Assembly (NCBI GenBank): GCA_964489215.1
Contig: CAZAYB010000008.1
Location: 1-29,037 of the forward strand
DNA from: CAZAYB01 sp964489215
GTDB taxonomy: Bacteria > Planctomycetota > Phycisphaerae > Sedimentisphaerales > Anaerohalosphaeraceae
Direction: 5' to 3'
DNA length: 29,037 nt
The notes under the pieces were generated by a model, which saw only the letters and a program-made list of their open reading frames with translations, made no database searches and was not told the DNA's origin. Below are positions 15,959 through 24,405 of this stretch, one piece after another. Each line of letters begins with the position of its first letter. The stretch's first letter is position 1. Both the position numbers and the translations under genes were made by a program.

Positions 15959-17536
15959 CTAATACAGCTTATCAGATCCTCCTACAATGAATTTAAGTCC
16001 TTTCCAATAGGGAATCATTTTGAATTTTTCCAAAGGCTTTGTCGGGCCGGGCCAATAAACCACAAACGCTTTTCCAACCATGTAATCCTGAGGGACTATG
16101 CCCTGGCGGTATTCTTTTGAGTTGTTTCCTATGCCGGGCTTATCCCACACCCTGCTGTCAGCACTGGCTGGGGTGTTGTCACCCATAACGAAATATTCAT
16201 CAGGCCCAAGTACGAATGGTACCCCTTCCCTGCCCTGCTTTATGGGCATTATGTTCCTTCCGCTTTTGTCCACAAGATTGTTTGATATATAATGCTGGTC
16301 CCTGTAAACGGCGATGTTTCTCAGCTGCATTTTACCGGTACCAAAAATCCGAACCGCAGGCATAATTTTAGTATTCCGCGGTCCGGCATCGTCGGGGCCT
16401 GATCCAAGATTATATCTTAAAACGTCTTTGCCGAATTTTAAGACAAGCATATGGTCAACGTTTGAAAATTCAAAAGAGGTAATCTTTCGGGCAGTATCTG
16501 AAATTTTCATCGATGCAAGCTGTTTTATTGAGCCATTTTCATTTATTTTTGCCAGGACCATCTTTTTTCCCGGCTCAACCAGTGCCTTGTATTCAATGCC
16601 GTATTTACTTAGTCCGGCTCCTGTTACGATATCAGGGGAGCCTTCCACATCAAAACATATCTTCAAATCACTGACCAGGGGCATTGAAGGTATAAGCTCT
16701 GAAGGGTCATAAGCATGAACCGCACGGAAATTGTTTCCTATTTGTGTATCGTAAAAAAGTACATGTACATTTTCATCATTTCCATCCAGGGTAAAAACTG
16801 TGTTATTTTCAGAATTGATTTTCCATCCGGACCCGGATTCGTTTACAAAAGGATTTTTCCATTTATGCCAGTTATATCTTGGTATCTGGGGATTAACCGG
16901 CTGAAAGTTATTGTCATAAATAATTGACCACAGTTCGTTTTGTACCCTTTTGGGTTTTCTTGCGATTTGTCCGTTTATATATATATCCCCGTCAATGACA
17001 GTAAGTTCTTCGCCGGGTTTTGCAATCAGCCTTTTGATATAATTAATCCTTGGCTCTCGAGGGTTCTTGAAGACAACGACGTCCCATCTTCTTGGCTCAA
17101 AAAACTGATATATGGCTTTGAAGACAAATATTCTGTCACCTGCGACAACTGTAGCCTTTTCACCGAACTGCTTATAAACTCTCTGTCCAGCGACCATCGA
17201 GGCCTTTATTCCCCCTTTTCTGAAGTATCCGCAGCTTGGACACCTTGGTTCAGGAGGAAGTACAGCAAGGTCTTTATTTGGAGTCTTATTTTCGGGCAGT
17301 TTGTAATACCTTGCGGTATAGTCGTAATCGTATTTGTACCCGCACTGCCTGCACCTTAGCCGAAAATGAGCGCCGGTTAAAGTATCCGCCATTGAGCCAG
17401 TTGGTATGGTATAGGCCTGCATAATGAATACCAGAAAAATAACGGTTACAGCAAGTGCAGAAACCATCCATTCTGCGGTATTGAGGCTCGATACCAGCAT
17501 ATCTTTTTTTTGGCCTTTAGAATCTTTGCTATCCAT
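15959..17536 (-). CDS. lepB: Signal peptidase I with two inserted domains (tandem copy 1)
   Basis: Paralogue of the following gene, 525 residues. A polar N-terminus (MDSKDSKGQKK) leads to a single helix at about 24-42. The catalytic serine is in IPTGSMADTL (Ser48). A CRQCGY...CPSCGY insertion (Cys62, 65, 99, 102) probably binds zinc. The general-base lysine is Lys168 in NYIKRLIAKPGE. The large insertion (about 215-450) looks like a concanavalin-type beta sandwich of the LamG/DUF1080 kind, judging from SDLKICFDVE, MLVLKFGKDVLRYNLG and MQLRNIAVYRDQHY; this assignment is by pattern only. Box E (MGDNTPASADSR) and QGIVPQDYMVGKAFVVYW close the protease fold. It shares these motifs with its neighbour but differs in the insertion linkers, so the duplication is not recent. 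It is first in the operon, with a 435-bp divergent region upstream. Confidence 0.9.
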   Translation of the reverse strand: MDSKDSKGQKKDMLVSSLNTAEWMVSALAVTVIFLVFIMQAYTIPTGSMADTLTGAHFRLRCRQCGYKYDYDYTARYYKLPENKTPNKDLAVLPPEPRCPSCGYFRKGGIKASMVAGQRVYKQFGEKATVVAGDRIFVFKAIYQFFEPRRWDVVVFKNPREPRINYIKRLIAKPGEELTVIDGDIYINGQIARKPKRVQNELWSIIYDNNFQPVNPQIPRYNWHKWKNPFVNESGSGWKINSENNTVFTLDGNDENVHVLFYDTQIGNNFRAVHAYDPSELIPSMPLVSDLKICFDVEGSPDIVTGAGLSKYGIEYKALVEPGKKMVLAKINENGSIKQLASMKISDTARKITSFEFSNVDHMLVLKFGKDVLRYNLGSGPDDAGPRNTKIMPAVRIFGTGKMQLRNIAVYRDQHYISNNLVDKSGRNIMPIKQGREGVPFVLGPDEYFVMGDNTPASADSRVWDKPGIGNNSKEYRQGIVPQDYMVGKAFVVYWPGPTKPLEKFKMIPYWKGLKFIVGGSDKLY

Positions 17537-17971
17537 TTTACAGAAACCTTTTTGAGAAAAGTGAATTTTAATGCAAAATCATTATAAACCCTTAATTATG
17601 CCTGTAAAGTTCAGTTTAATCAAGGATATGTTTGGATTTTTTATCTTAAGGACGCAGGATAGCCATAAAAATATCAGCTTTTACAGCTCGACAGGTATAA
17701 TCAGAACCGGGTTTATTTTAATGTATATAAAGATATGGAATAAAAAGAGCAAAAAAATATTTCAAAAAATACTTGCCCGTTAGAAGTCTTTATTGTATAG
17801 TAATTTGTGACATTATGGATTAGACAACCATTCGGCATCGAAATCTAAATTTTGTCACCATGCAGTGAAGTATAGAAATATTATTATTTTTTTAACCAAC
17901 AGGCTTTTAGCTTGATTTAAGTTTGATAATTCACAATTTGGTCTCCATTGCACTTTACATTGAGGTAGGTT
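17537..17971. other. Divergent intergenic region between signal peptidase and HU genes
   Basis: AT-rich stretch of 435 bp that should hold the promoters of both flanking operons. One frame at 17571-17783 is open, but it has no ribosome binding site and a low-complexity Lys/Ile/Phe-rich translation, so I do not call it. A nested dyad, GTGACA/TGTCAC with TTAGA/TCTAA inside, spans 17807-17858. No clear promoter elements can be named. Confidence 0.6.
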
Positions 17972-18274
17972 ATGGCAACAGTTACAAAAAAAGAACTTAT
18001 TGATCGTATCGCGGACAGCACTCAGGTTAAAAGAGTGGCTGTAAAATCTATAGTACAGATGTTTCTGGATGAAATACTGGAAGAACTTGCCAAGGATAAT
18101 CGGCTTGAATTCCGAGATTTCGGCGTTTTTGAGACAAGGACACGCGCAGCGAGGGTAGCTCAGAACCCAAAAACACTTGAGCGTGTTGATGTTCCTGCCA
18201 AGCGAACCATTAAGTTCAAGATGGGCCGGCTGATGAAAGAGAAACTTGCGTCTCCGGTACAAACAACCGAATAA
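17972..18274 (+). CDS. HU/IHF-family DNA-binding protein
   Basis: Histone-like nucleoid protein of 100 residues, about ten more than a typical HU. The N-terminal helices start with MATVTKKELIDRIAD. The DNA-binding arm carries the HU signature in variant form: LEFRDFGVFETRTRAARV at about 45-62, then NPKTLERVDVPAKRTIKFKMGR, in which the usual NPxTG is NPKTL. It bends DNA as a dimer. A GAGGTAGGTT ribosome binding region precedes the ATG. The cold-shock gene follows 53 bp downstream on the same strand, so both may share a transcript. Confidence 0.92.
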   Translation: MATVTKKELIDRIADSTQVKRVAVKSIVQMFLDEILEELAKDNRLEFRDFGVFETRTRAARVAQNPKTLERVDVPAKRTIKFKMGRLMKEKLASPVQTTE

Positions 18275-18327
18275 TTCGCTGTTAAAACGAGTTTATTACC
18301 CACCTAAAGGTAAGAATGAGGAGCCAA

Positions 18328-18531
18328 ATGCCTGAAGGAAAGGTTAAGTGGTTCGATAAAAAGAAAGGTTATGGATTTATCTCCTGTGAGACGGGTCCTG
18401 ATGTATTCGTACATCATACCTGTTTTTCGGAAAGTAAGATCAGGACCCTTAATGACGGAGACAATGTAATTTTTGAGGTTACCCCTGGAGAAAAAGGCCC
18501 CAGAGCCTTAAATGTAGAGCTTAAGAGTTGA
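18328..18531 (+). CDS. Cold-shock domain protein
   Basis: Single cold-shock domain, 67 residues: MPEGKVKWFDKKKGYGFI at the start with RNP1 (KGYGFI), followed by RNP2 (VFVHHT), the usual single-stranded nucleic acid binding motifs. It probably acts as an RNA chaperone in the cytoplasm. The start at 18328 has AGGAG five bases upstream and gives the normal Csp N-terminus. An in-frame ATG at 18316 with AAGG before it would add MRSQ and cannot be excluded. It lies between HU and an HNH endonuclease gene and is followed by a probable terminator. Confidence 0.93.
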   Translation: MPEGKVKWFDKKKGYGFISCETGPDVFVHHTCFSESKIRTLNDGDNVIFEVTPGEKGPRALNVELKS

Positions 18532-18545
18532 ATCTGGTCTTAAGG

Positions 18546-18581
18546 CCGCAAAAACTAACAATTTTTTAACTTGCGGTTTTT
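18546..18581 (+). terminator. Probable intrinsic terminator after the cold-shock gene
   Basis: CCGCAA (18546-18551) pairs with TTGCGG (18571-18576), with an AT-rich loop of 19 bases, directly followed by five T. It lies 15 bp after the cold-shock stop. The loop is long, so strength is uncertain. Confidence 0.45.
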
Positions 18582-18610
18582 CAAAAGCCGATTATTTATT
18601 ATAATGATAA

Positions 18611-18700
18611 TAAGGTCTCTTGAAAATAACTTTAACGGGCTATGGATATAGTCTTATCAGGAAATGACAATTCTCATTTAAGAAAAGCTTCAGGACCTTA
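18611..18700 (+). promoter_or_regulatory. Long inverted repeat before the HNH endonuclease gene
   Basis: TAAGGTC (18611-18617) and GACCTTA (18694-18700) are exact inverted copies. Adjacent bases (TGAA near 18621 and TTCA near 18689) extend the pairing with bulges. The element ends about 40 bp before the HNH start codon and could fold in the leader RNA. The loop of 76 bases makes it a weak call. Confidence 0.25.
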
Positions 18701-18742
18701 TAAATAACAGGTCGGAATACGCCAGCAATATACGGAGGCGTG

Positions 18743-19378
18743 ATGTTTCCAGAAAAGCTGAATTCTCCGCTTGATGCGAGAGTACTGGTATTAAACAAGC
18801 ACTACATGGCATTGCGAATTGTAAGTGTAAGACGGGCTTTTTCACTTCTTTTCCGTGAGCAGGCGGAAGTTATTTCCTGTGAAGAGGGGACATACTATAA
18901 CTACGATTTTGAAAGCTGGCAGCAAATAAGCCAGATGAGAAATTTTTTTCAGAGTTCCGGCCATGACTGGATAAGCACGGTTGAGTTCGATATTGCGGTG
19001 CCAAGAATAATAAGGCTTCTTTTTTATGACAGACTACCGAAGCGTCCGGTCAAATTCAACCGCAGGAATATTTTTGCCAGGGACAGCAACAAGTGCCAGT
19101 ACTGCGGAAAAAGGTTTCCCACTTGTGAACTTTCTCTTGACCATGTAGTACCCCGAACTATGGGAGGCATAAGTTCCTGGGAGAATATCGTATGCGCATG
19201 TACCCACTGTAATGTTAAAAAAGGCGGCAGGACCCCAGCACAGGCCCATATGAAACTGATTAAAAAACCTGTTAAACCGAATAGAAACCCCGCTGTTCAC
19301 GTCCATCTTTCACATAAAAAATACAGCAGCTGGAAACAGTTTTTAAACAATGCATACTGGTCGGTTGAACTTACTTAA
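18743..19378 (+). CDS. HNH endonuclease family protein
   Basis: Protein of 211 residues with a C-terminal HNH nuclease domain of the zinc-bearing McrA-like type. CQYCGKRF (Cys118, Cys121) is followed by SLDHVVPRTMGG with the catalytic Asp133-His134 pair, then SSWENIVCACTHCNVKKGG with Asn148 and the second cysteine pair (Cys153, Cys156). The N-terminal 110 residues start with LNSPLDARVLVLNKHYMALRI and contain no motif that I recognise. Such stand-alone HNH proteins are common and mostly uncharacterised; no modification methylase or toxin partner is next to it. GGAGG stands four bases before the ATG at 18743. The GTG three bases earlier would be too close to it. Confidence 0.88.
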   Translation: MFPEKLNSPLDARVLVLNKHYMALRIVSVRRAFSLLFREQAEVISCEEGTYYNYDFESWQQISQMRNFFQSSGHDWISTVEFDIAVPRIIRLLFYDRLPKRPVKFNRRNIFARDSNKCQYCGKRFPTCELSLDHVVPRTMGGISSWENIVCACTHCNVKKGGRTPAQAHMKLIKKPVKPNRNPAVHVHLSHKKYSSWKQFLNNAYWSVELT

Positions 19379-19588
19379 CTTATTTGCCAGCATCATCTTA
19401 AGCCAAAAAAAACATTTATCGCCCTAAAATAAAGACCTTTAGAGTTTTGTATTATTCAGTTCAATTTACTAAATATATGTTTTTTTTCAAAAATAGTTAT
19501 GCTCATACTTGCATTGCCAATCCAAAAATATATACTAATGGATTCATGTATATTTTATAAATTTAGTATATAAGTTACGGTAGCTGAA
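19379..19588. other. Intergenic region before the EIIA gene
   Basis: Very AT-rich spacer of 210 bp between two plus-strand genes with several T-runs. It probably contains the promoter of the EIIA gene, but no elements can be fixed. No hairpin terminator for the HNH gene is obvious. Confidence 0.5.
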
Positions 19589-20047
19589 ATGATTCTCACT
19601 CAAATATTAGAACCAACCTGTGTCAAAGCCCCTTTAAAGGGAAATGACAAGGAATCTGTGATAACAGAGCTAGTTGATCTTCTTGCTGAAAATTCACAAC
19701 TTAAAAATAAAGAAGTCGTATTGGAATCGGTCCTGATGAGGGAAGAGACCAGAAGCACGGGTATAGGTTCTGGTATAGCTATTCCACACGGTAAATGCAA
19801 TGGAGTTGAAGAGCTTGTAATGGCTATTGGAATCTCACCGGACCCGATAGATTTCAACAGTATTGACGGCAAACCTGTTTCAATAGTAGTTCTTTTGGCC
19901 TCGCCGATAGACCGGACCGGACCTCATATCCAGGCTCTTGCGAGAATAAGCAGAATGATGCTGGATGAAGATTTCAAAGCGAAACTTGAAAAAGCCTCTT
20001 CACCTGAAGAGGTTTACGAGTTAATCAGCACTAAAGAATCTGAATAG
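19589..20047 (+). CDS. PTS EIIA domain protein, PtsN/EIIA-Ntr type
   Basis: Single EIIA domain of the fructose/nitrogen class, 152 residues. The phosphorylatable histidine is His67 in GSGIAIPHGK, preceded by MREETRSTGIG (about 50-60), both typical. PIDFNSIDGKPVSIVVLLASP (about 86-106) and the tail SSPEEVYELI also fit. It accepts phosphate from HPr-type proteins, either to pass to a sugar permease or to act as a regulator. No EI, HPr, EIIB or EIIC is in the window, so a regulatory role of the EIIA-Ntr kind is the more likely inference. It converges with the alpha-glucan phosphorylase gene, 19 bp apart. Confidence 0.87.
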   Translation: MILTQILEPTCVKAPLKGNDKESVITELVDLLAENSQLKNKEVVLESVLMREETRSTGIGSGIAIPHGKCNGVEELVMAIGISPDPIDFNSIDGKPVSIVVLLASPIDRTGPHIQALARISRMMLDEDFKAKLEKASSPEEVYELISTKESE

Positions 20048-20066
20048 TTCTGCAAAGCATCAGTTC

Positions 20067-22742
20067 TTAAGCATTGACAGGCTCAGGCTCTTGATTGTAC
20101 TGCTTTTGCCTGCCTTCCCACTCTATTAACCCGCAATCATAAGGGTCTATTAGATCCTCATGTTTTGGGACAACCCTTAGCGTAAAGCCATGCTGACCGC
20201 TTGTCTGGCAAGGTATACTTCCGTGGAACAATGTTACTCCGTCGGGCTGACCATTAGAACCGAAATCCATAAGTGCAACCTCTCCTTTTTCTATATTTCC
20301 CTGCGAATCTACCTTACCGTGATATATTTCTACAGCAACATCATCCTTTGAAAGCGATCCCAGCTTAATACTTGCCGTTACACTAAGACGAGAACCGACT
20401 TCCAGCTGAGGCTCATCAATGTTTAAATTCTGCTCTCCCTGACTGTCGGAAACTTTAATGTCAACATTCTTTATTTCCACCTGCGGCCATGAACTTACAA
20501 GCTCTTTTTTCCAACTTGTGAAGTTTTTAGCAGCAGCCATTGAATCAGCTGTCATGTGTTCCCATCTTATTTTGGCCGGTTTATAGAATCTTCTTGTATA
20601 TTCTGCAACCATTCGATGAGTATTAAAACGCGGGGCACACCATTTTATAGTATTCTTCATTCTACTCAACCATCTTCGGGGCAACCTGTCGTTACCATTA
20701 GCGTAATACAGACCGACGATCTCATCTTCGAGCAGATTATACAAAGTTTCCGACTCAACCATATCCTGATATGCCTGGTCAGTGTATTCCTCGCCAGCAC
20801 CTATTACCCATCCACCATCTGGTGTGAAACCTTCACACCACCAACCGTCAAGAGTGCTGAGGTTCAAAATACCGTTTACGGCGGCTTTCATGCCGCTTGT
20901 CCCACTTGCCTCCAGGGGTCTTCTTGGATTATTAAGCCAGATATCAACACCCTGAACAAGGTATCTTGCTACATCCATATCATAATCTTCAAGGAAAACA
21001 ATTTTGCTTCTTATGTTTTCTCCGGAGGAGAAATGGAAAATCTGTTTTATAATTTCCTTTCCGCCTGCATCTCTGGGATGAGCCTTGCCTGCAAAAATTA
21101 TCTGAAGAGGCTTTTGCGGATTATTCAGTATTTTTGTTAATCTTTCCAGGTCCCGGAGTATCAGATTACCCCTTTTATAGGTGGCAAATCTTCTTGCAAA
21201 CCCAATTGTCAAAGCTTCAGGATCGAACGCGAGAGCCTCAAGTATATGATCTTTCAGATCAAGCGCCTCATCAGCCTTGTGAAGCTCGGCATGAACAGCC
21301 CCCCTTCTAATAAGCTGTTTTTTGAGCCTTTGACGAACAAAAGCTACCAGCCTTTCTTTGCACCTTTGGTGAGCGCGCCATAACTCCTCGTCGGGAATCT
21401 GGTCGATATTTTGCCATAATGATTTATCAATCGCCTCCTGAGCCCAGTTCGACCCGAGGTATCTTTCAAAAAGCGAACTGATATCTCCACTTATCCAGCT
21501 TTTCAAGTGTATTCCGTTTGTTACTGAATGGATAGGCACCTCATTTGCGGGAAGCTTTGGCCATATACCAGCCCATATTTGCCTTGAAACCTTTCCGTGG
21601 AGTTCGCTGACCCCGTTTCTGTAAGAACTCATCCTTATTGCAAGCACTGGCATTTTGAATTTTTCCTGCTTTTCCTGGGTCTGAACCTTTCCAAGAGCAA
21701 GAAAAGCCTCTTTGCTGATACCAATTCTTGGTAGATAATCCTTGAAATATTTTTCCATCATCTCAATTTCAAATTCATCGTTACCAGCTGCTACGGGTGT
21801 GTGGACAGTAAAGACGTTACTTCCCTTTGTGGCTTCAACGGCCTCTTCAAAGGTCATGTTGTATCTTTCTCGCATAATGCATATTCTTTCCAGAGCCATA
21901 AAAGCGGCATGGCCTTCATTCATGTGGCAGACCATTGGCTCTAAACCCATTGCGAAAAGGGCCCTTAAACCACCTATTCCAAGCACAATTTCCTGACAAA
22001 TTCTTGTTTCTCGGTCTCCGCCATAAAGCTGAGTAGTGATCAGTCTATCTGCTCTGTGGTTCTTTTCTATGTTTGTATCGAGCAGATAGAGATTTATTCT
22101 TCCGACTTTAATCTGCCAGATTTGAGCTTTTACGGTTCGTCCTGGGAAATTTATATCAATAATAATCGGCTTATTGTCCTGCGAGCGAACAAGCTCCTGT
22201 GGCATTTCATAAAAATCATTCTCTTCGAGATGCTCCTGCTGCCATCCGTCAGAATTGAGATACTGTCTGAAATAACCTTTTTGGTACATAAGCCCGACCC
22301 CAACAAGGGGCACCCCCAGATCGGAGGCACTTTTTAGATGGTCACCTGCTAGAACTCCCAGGCCTCCAGAATATATTGGAACAGATTCATGGATTCCAAA
22401 TTCAGCACTGAAGTATGCGATAACAGGTTTTTTTTGCTTTCCATAAACCCTGTCAAACCATGTTGGCCTGTTAATGAGCTCATCGAGTTTTTCCTTCATC
22501 TGGCTCAACTGGTAAAGAAATCCCTCATTTCGAGAAAGGTCTTCAAGCCTTCCCTGTGAGACGCTTCCAAGAAGTCTTACCGGATTATGATTGCACTGAC
22601 TCCAAAGATTCGGGTCTATTCTACGAAAAAGATCCACAACTTCCGGATCCCATGCCCAGAAGATATTATTTGCTATTTCACGGAGGTCCTTCAAAGATTC
22701 CGGCAGGGCCGGCTTGACAAGAAAAGTTCTTATTTTATGCAT
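20067..22742 (-). CDS. glgP: Alpha-glucan (glycogen/maltodextrin) phosphorylase
   Basis: Releases glucose 1-phosphate from alpha-1,4-glucans with pyridoxal phosphate. The protein has 891 residues. The N-terminal part (about 11-125) with LREIANNIFWAWDPEV and NPVRLL is the DUF3417-type extension of the GlgP subgroup, followed by the YFSAEFGIHESVPIYSGGLGVLAGDHLK stretch (about 111-138). The PLP-binding lysine is Lys619 in EASGTSGMKAAVNG. TIGFARRFATYKRGNL (about 513-528) also belongs to the active site. The last 120 residues form a beta-rich domain usual for this subgroup. AGGTAAATA precedes the ATG. It is a single gene, with no glycogen synthase or debranching enzyme next to it. Confidence 0.93.
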   Translation of the reverse strand: MHKIRTFLVKPALPESLKDLREIANNIFWAWDPEVVDLFRRIDPNLWSQCNHNPVRLLGSVSQGRLEDLSRNEGFLYQLSQMKEKLDELINRPTWFDRVYGKQKKPVIAYFSAEFGIHESVPIYSGGLGVLAGDHLKSASDLGVPLVGVGLMYQKGYFRQYLNSDGWQQEHLEENDFYEMPQELVRSQDNKPIIIDINFPGRTVKAQIWQIKVGRINLYLLDTNIEKNHRADRLITTQLYGGDRETRICQEIVLGIGGLRALFAMGLEPMVCHMNEGHAAFMALERICIMRERYNMTFEEAVEATKGSNVFTVHTPVAAGNDEFEIEMMEKYFKDYLPRIGISKEAFLALGKVQTQEKQEKFKMPVLAIRMSSYRNGVSELHGKVSRQIWAGIWPKLPANEVPIHSVTNGIHLKSWISGDISSLFERYLGSNWAQEAIDKSLWQNIDQIPDEELWRAHQRCKERLVAFVRQRLKKQLIRRGAVHAELHKADEALDLKDHILEALAFDPEALTIGFARRFATYKRGNLILRDLERLTKILNNPQKPLQIIFAGKAHPRDAGGKEIIKQIFHFSSGENIRSKIVFLEDYDMDVARYLVQGVDIWLNNPRRPLEASGTSGMKAAVNGILNLSTLDGWWCEGFTPDGGWVIGAGEEYTDQAYQDMVESETLYNLLEDEIVGLYYANGNDRLPRRWLSRMKNTIKWCAPRFNTHRMVAEYTRRFYKPAKIRWEHMTADSMAAAKNFTSWKKELVSSWPQVEIKNVDIKVSDSQGEQNLNIDEPQLEVGSRLSVTASIKLGSLSKDDVAVEIYHGKVDSQGNIEKGEVALMDFGSNGQPDGVTLFHGSIPCQTSGQHGFTLRVVPKHEDLIDPYDCGLIEWEGRQKQYNQEPEPVNA

Positions 22743-22911
22743 TATTTACCTCAATAAACTTATAATAATGACAATACAATTCACTACTTAAAATGTTTTT
22801 TTTTAAATACAATCCCAACCTGTAAAACTCTTAATAATAATCGGCTTAATTTTCACAAAGCTTAAGGCAATATCCGGTATAATAAGTATTAAAAACTAAC
22901 ATTATCGGACA

Positions 22912-23409
22912 TTAAATCGCCTCTTGCTTTAATTCCTTAAGAAAAACAAGCATTTTCTCCCCATTTGACAGATAATTATCGACAGATCCAATTTCTAAAA
23001 AACCATTTTTTTTGTAAAATTTAATGGCTTCGGCAAAATGTTCTGTTTTATATGTTTCAATAAACAGCTTTTTATAACCGAGTTTTACAGCCAATTGCTC
23101 GGTATTCTTTAAGAGCTTACGACCTATACCTTTTTTTTGGCAGGATGGTTCGACAGCGAACCAACTCAACCATATATTTTCCTCAGGACCCCAAACATAA
23201 TGATGAAGTCCGGTAACTGCGATAATAGTATTATTTTCAGCAACAACCCAAAGTTTTCTGCCGTCTGATATACCTTTATGTAAAGATTCAAAATAGCGAT
23301 TGAGGCACTTAGCGGCCCAATTGGCCTCATCAGTATTCATTGCTTTTTCTATCAGTTTCACTGTTTGCTGAATATCTTGAGGGCTTATCGGTCTTAGGTT
23401 CAAATCCAT
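22912..23409 (-). CDS. GNAT-family N-acetyltransferase
   Basis: Acyl-CoA-dependent acetyltransferase fold, 165 residues. The acetyl-CoA binding loop is QKKGIGRKLL at 91-100 (Q/RxxGxG), after the beta-4 strand LSWFAVEPS. The ETYKTEHFAEAIKFYKKNGFLEIG stretch (about 126-149) is the usual motif B region. The substrate is unknown. I start at the ATG at 23407-23409 (MDLNLRPISP), which has AGGA nine bases upstream and gives the normal N-terminal strand. A longer frame to 23499 adds 30 poorly credible residues. It is divergent from rsmG. Confidence 0.85.
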   Translation of the reverse strand: MDLNLRPISPQDIQQTVKLIEKAMNTDEANWAAKCLNRYFESLHKGISDGRKLWVVAENNTIIAVTGLHHYVWGPEENIWLSWFAVEPSCQKKGIGRKLLKNTEQLAVKLGYKKLFIETYKTEHFAEAIKFYKKNGFLEIGSVDNYLSNGEKMLVFLKELKQEAI

Positions 23410-23626
23410 TAATGCGATTCCTGCTTTACAAATTATCGGATATTTTTTCACTGGAATAAACCAGTCAGAATTATTATAGTATAAGAAGTATAAGAACAAT
23501 GTTAAAAAAAAATTGAAATATTAATTGGTTTCGCTTGCTTTAATGTATAATTGATAAGAATCATTAGTTTTGTCAGTAAATATAGTTTTCACAGTATCAG
23601 CTTGAAAGTTATCTTTGAGTATAAAA

Positions 23627-24379
23627 ATGAATGATAAAAGAATTGAACCTGATTTATCAATTTTAGATGAGAGTCAAAGAAGCAGATTTAGAGATTTTGC
23701 GAAATATCTCCGCAATTACAATGAAAAAATTAACCTTACAGCTATTACTGACTTAAAAGGTATTTATCTGCGCCATTTTGCGGACTCTTTATACCCTCTT
23801 GATTTAATTAAAAATGTCAAATATGAGTCCGGTGCCAGGCCTTGCCTGATAGATATCGGTTCAGGAGCCGGTCTGCCTGGGATACCGCTGGCTATTTCGC
23901 TTAATAACTGGCCAATCACTTCACTGGAAGCTACAGGTAAAAAAGCAGAATTTCAGATAGATATGAAAGAAAAATTAAAATTAGTAAATTTCAGTGTCAT
24001 TAACGCAAGAGCGGAAAAGCTTGCACACAATACAGATCACAGACATAAGTATGACATTGTTACCGCAAGGGCTGTAGGGCCTTTAGCCAGAATAGCTGAG
24101 CTTGGTTTGGCTTTTCTTAAAAAAGAAGGAAAAATGCTTGTTTGGAAAGGCGCCAAAGTAGAATCTGAACTTCCTGAAGCGGAAAAAACTATCAGTATTT
24201 GCGGAGCGGAAATTACAGATCATATTCATTATAATTTCGCGGACCTTAATGAGATTTTAAGTATGCCTCAGTCGAAACCAGAACCAGCGGACCTGCGACT
24301 GATTGTATTAAAAAAGATAAAGAAAACACCTTTAAATATACCGCGTACTTATTCCGAAATCAAAAAATCTCCGTTATAG
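23627..24379 (+). CDS. rsmG: 16S rRNA (guanine-527-N7)-methyltransferase
   Basis: SAM-dependent methyltransferase of 250 residues that modifies G527 in 16S rRNA. The RsmG-specific stretch YNEKINLTAITD (31-42) and the RHFADSL motif (49-55) precede SAM motif I LIDIGSGAGLPGIPLAI (74-90). DIVTARAVGPLARIAELG follows in the middle. The start is uncertain: the ATG at 23627 has no strong ribosome binding site, and an in-frame TTG at 23615 would add four residues. It converges with the Fur-family gene, 26 bp apart. The gene is AT-rich like its neighbours. Confidence 0.92.
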   Translation: MNDKRIEPDLSILDESQRSRFRDFAKYLRNYNEKINLTAITDLKGIYLRHFADSLYPLDLIKNVKYESGARPCLIDIGSGAGLPGIPLAISLNNWPITSLEATGKKAEFQIDMKEKLKLVNFSVINARAEKLAHNTDHRHKYDIVTARAVGPLARIAELGLAFLKKEGKMLVWKGAKVESELPEAEKTISICGAEITDHIHYNFADLNEILSMPQSKPEPADLRLIVLKKIKKTPLNIPRTYSEIKKSPL

Positions 24380-24405
24380 TTATTTTAAAGTATTAAAACA
24401 TCAAA

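Noticed and set aside
17571..17783. 70-codon open frame between the signal peptidase and HU genes
   Set aside because: No ribosome binding site; a Lys/Ile/Phe-rich translation expected from AT-rich spacer DNA.
17855..18262. Minus-strand frame of 135 codons
   Set aside because: Antisense to the HU gene.
20556..21140. Plus-strand frame of 194 codons
   Set aside because: It is antisense to the alpha-glucan phosphorylase, with a Cys/Ser/Phe-rich shadow composition.
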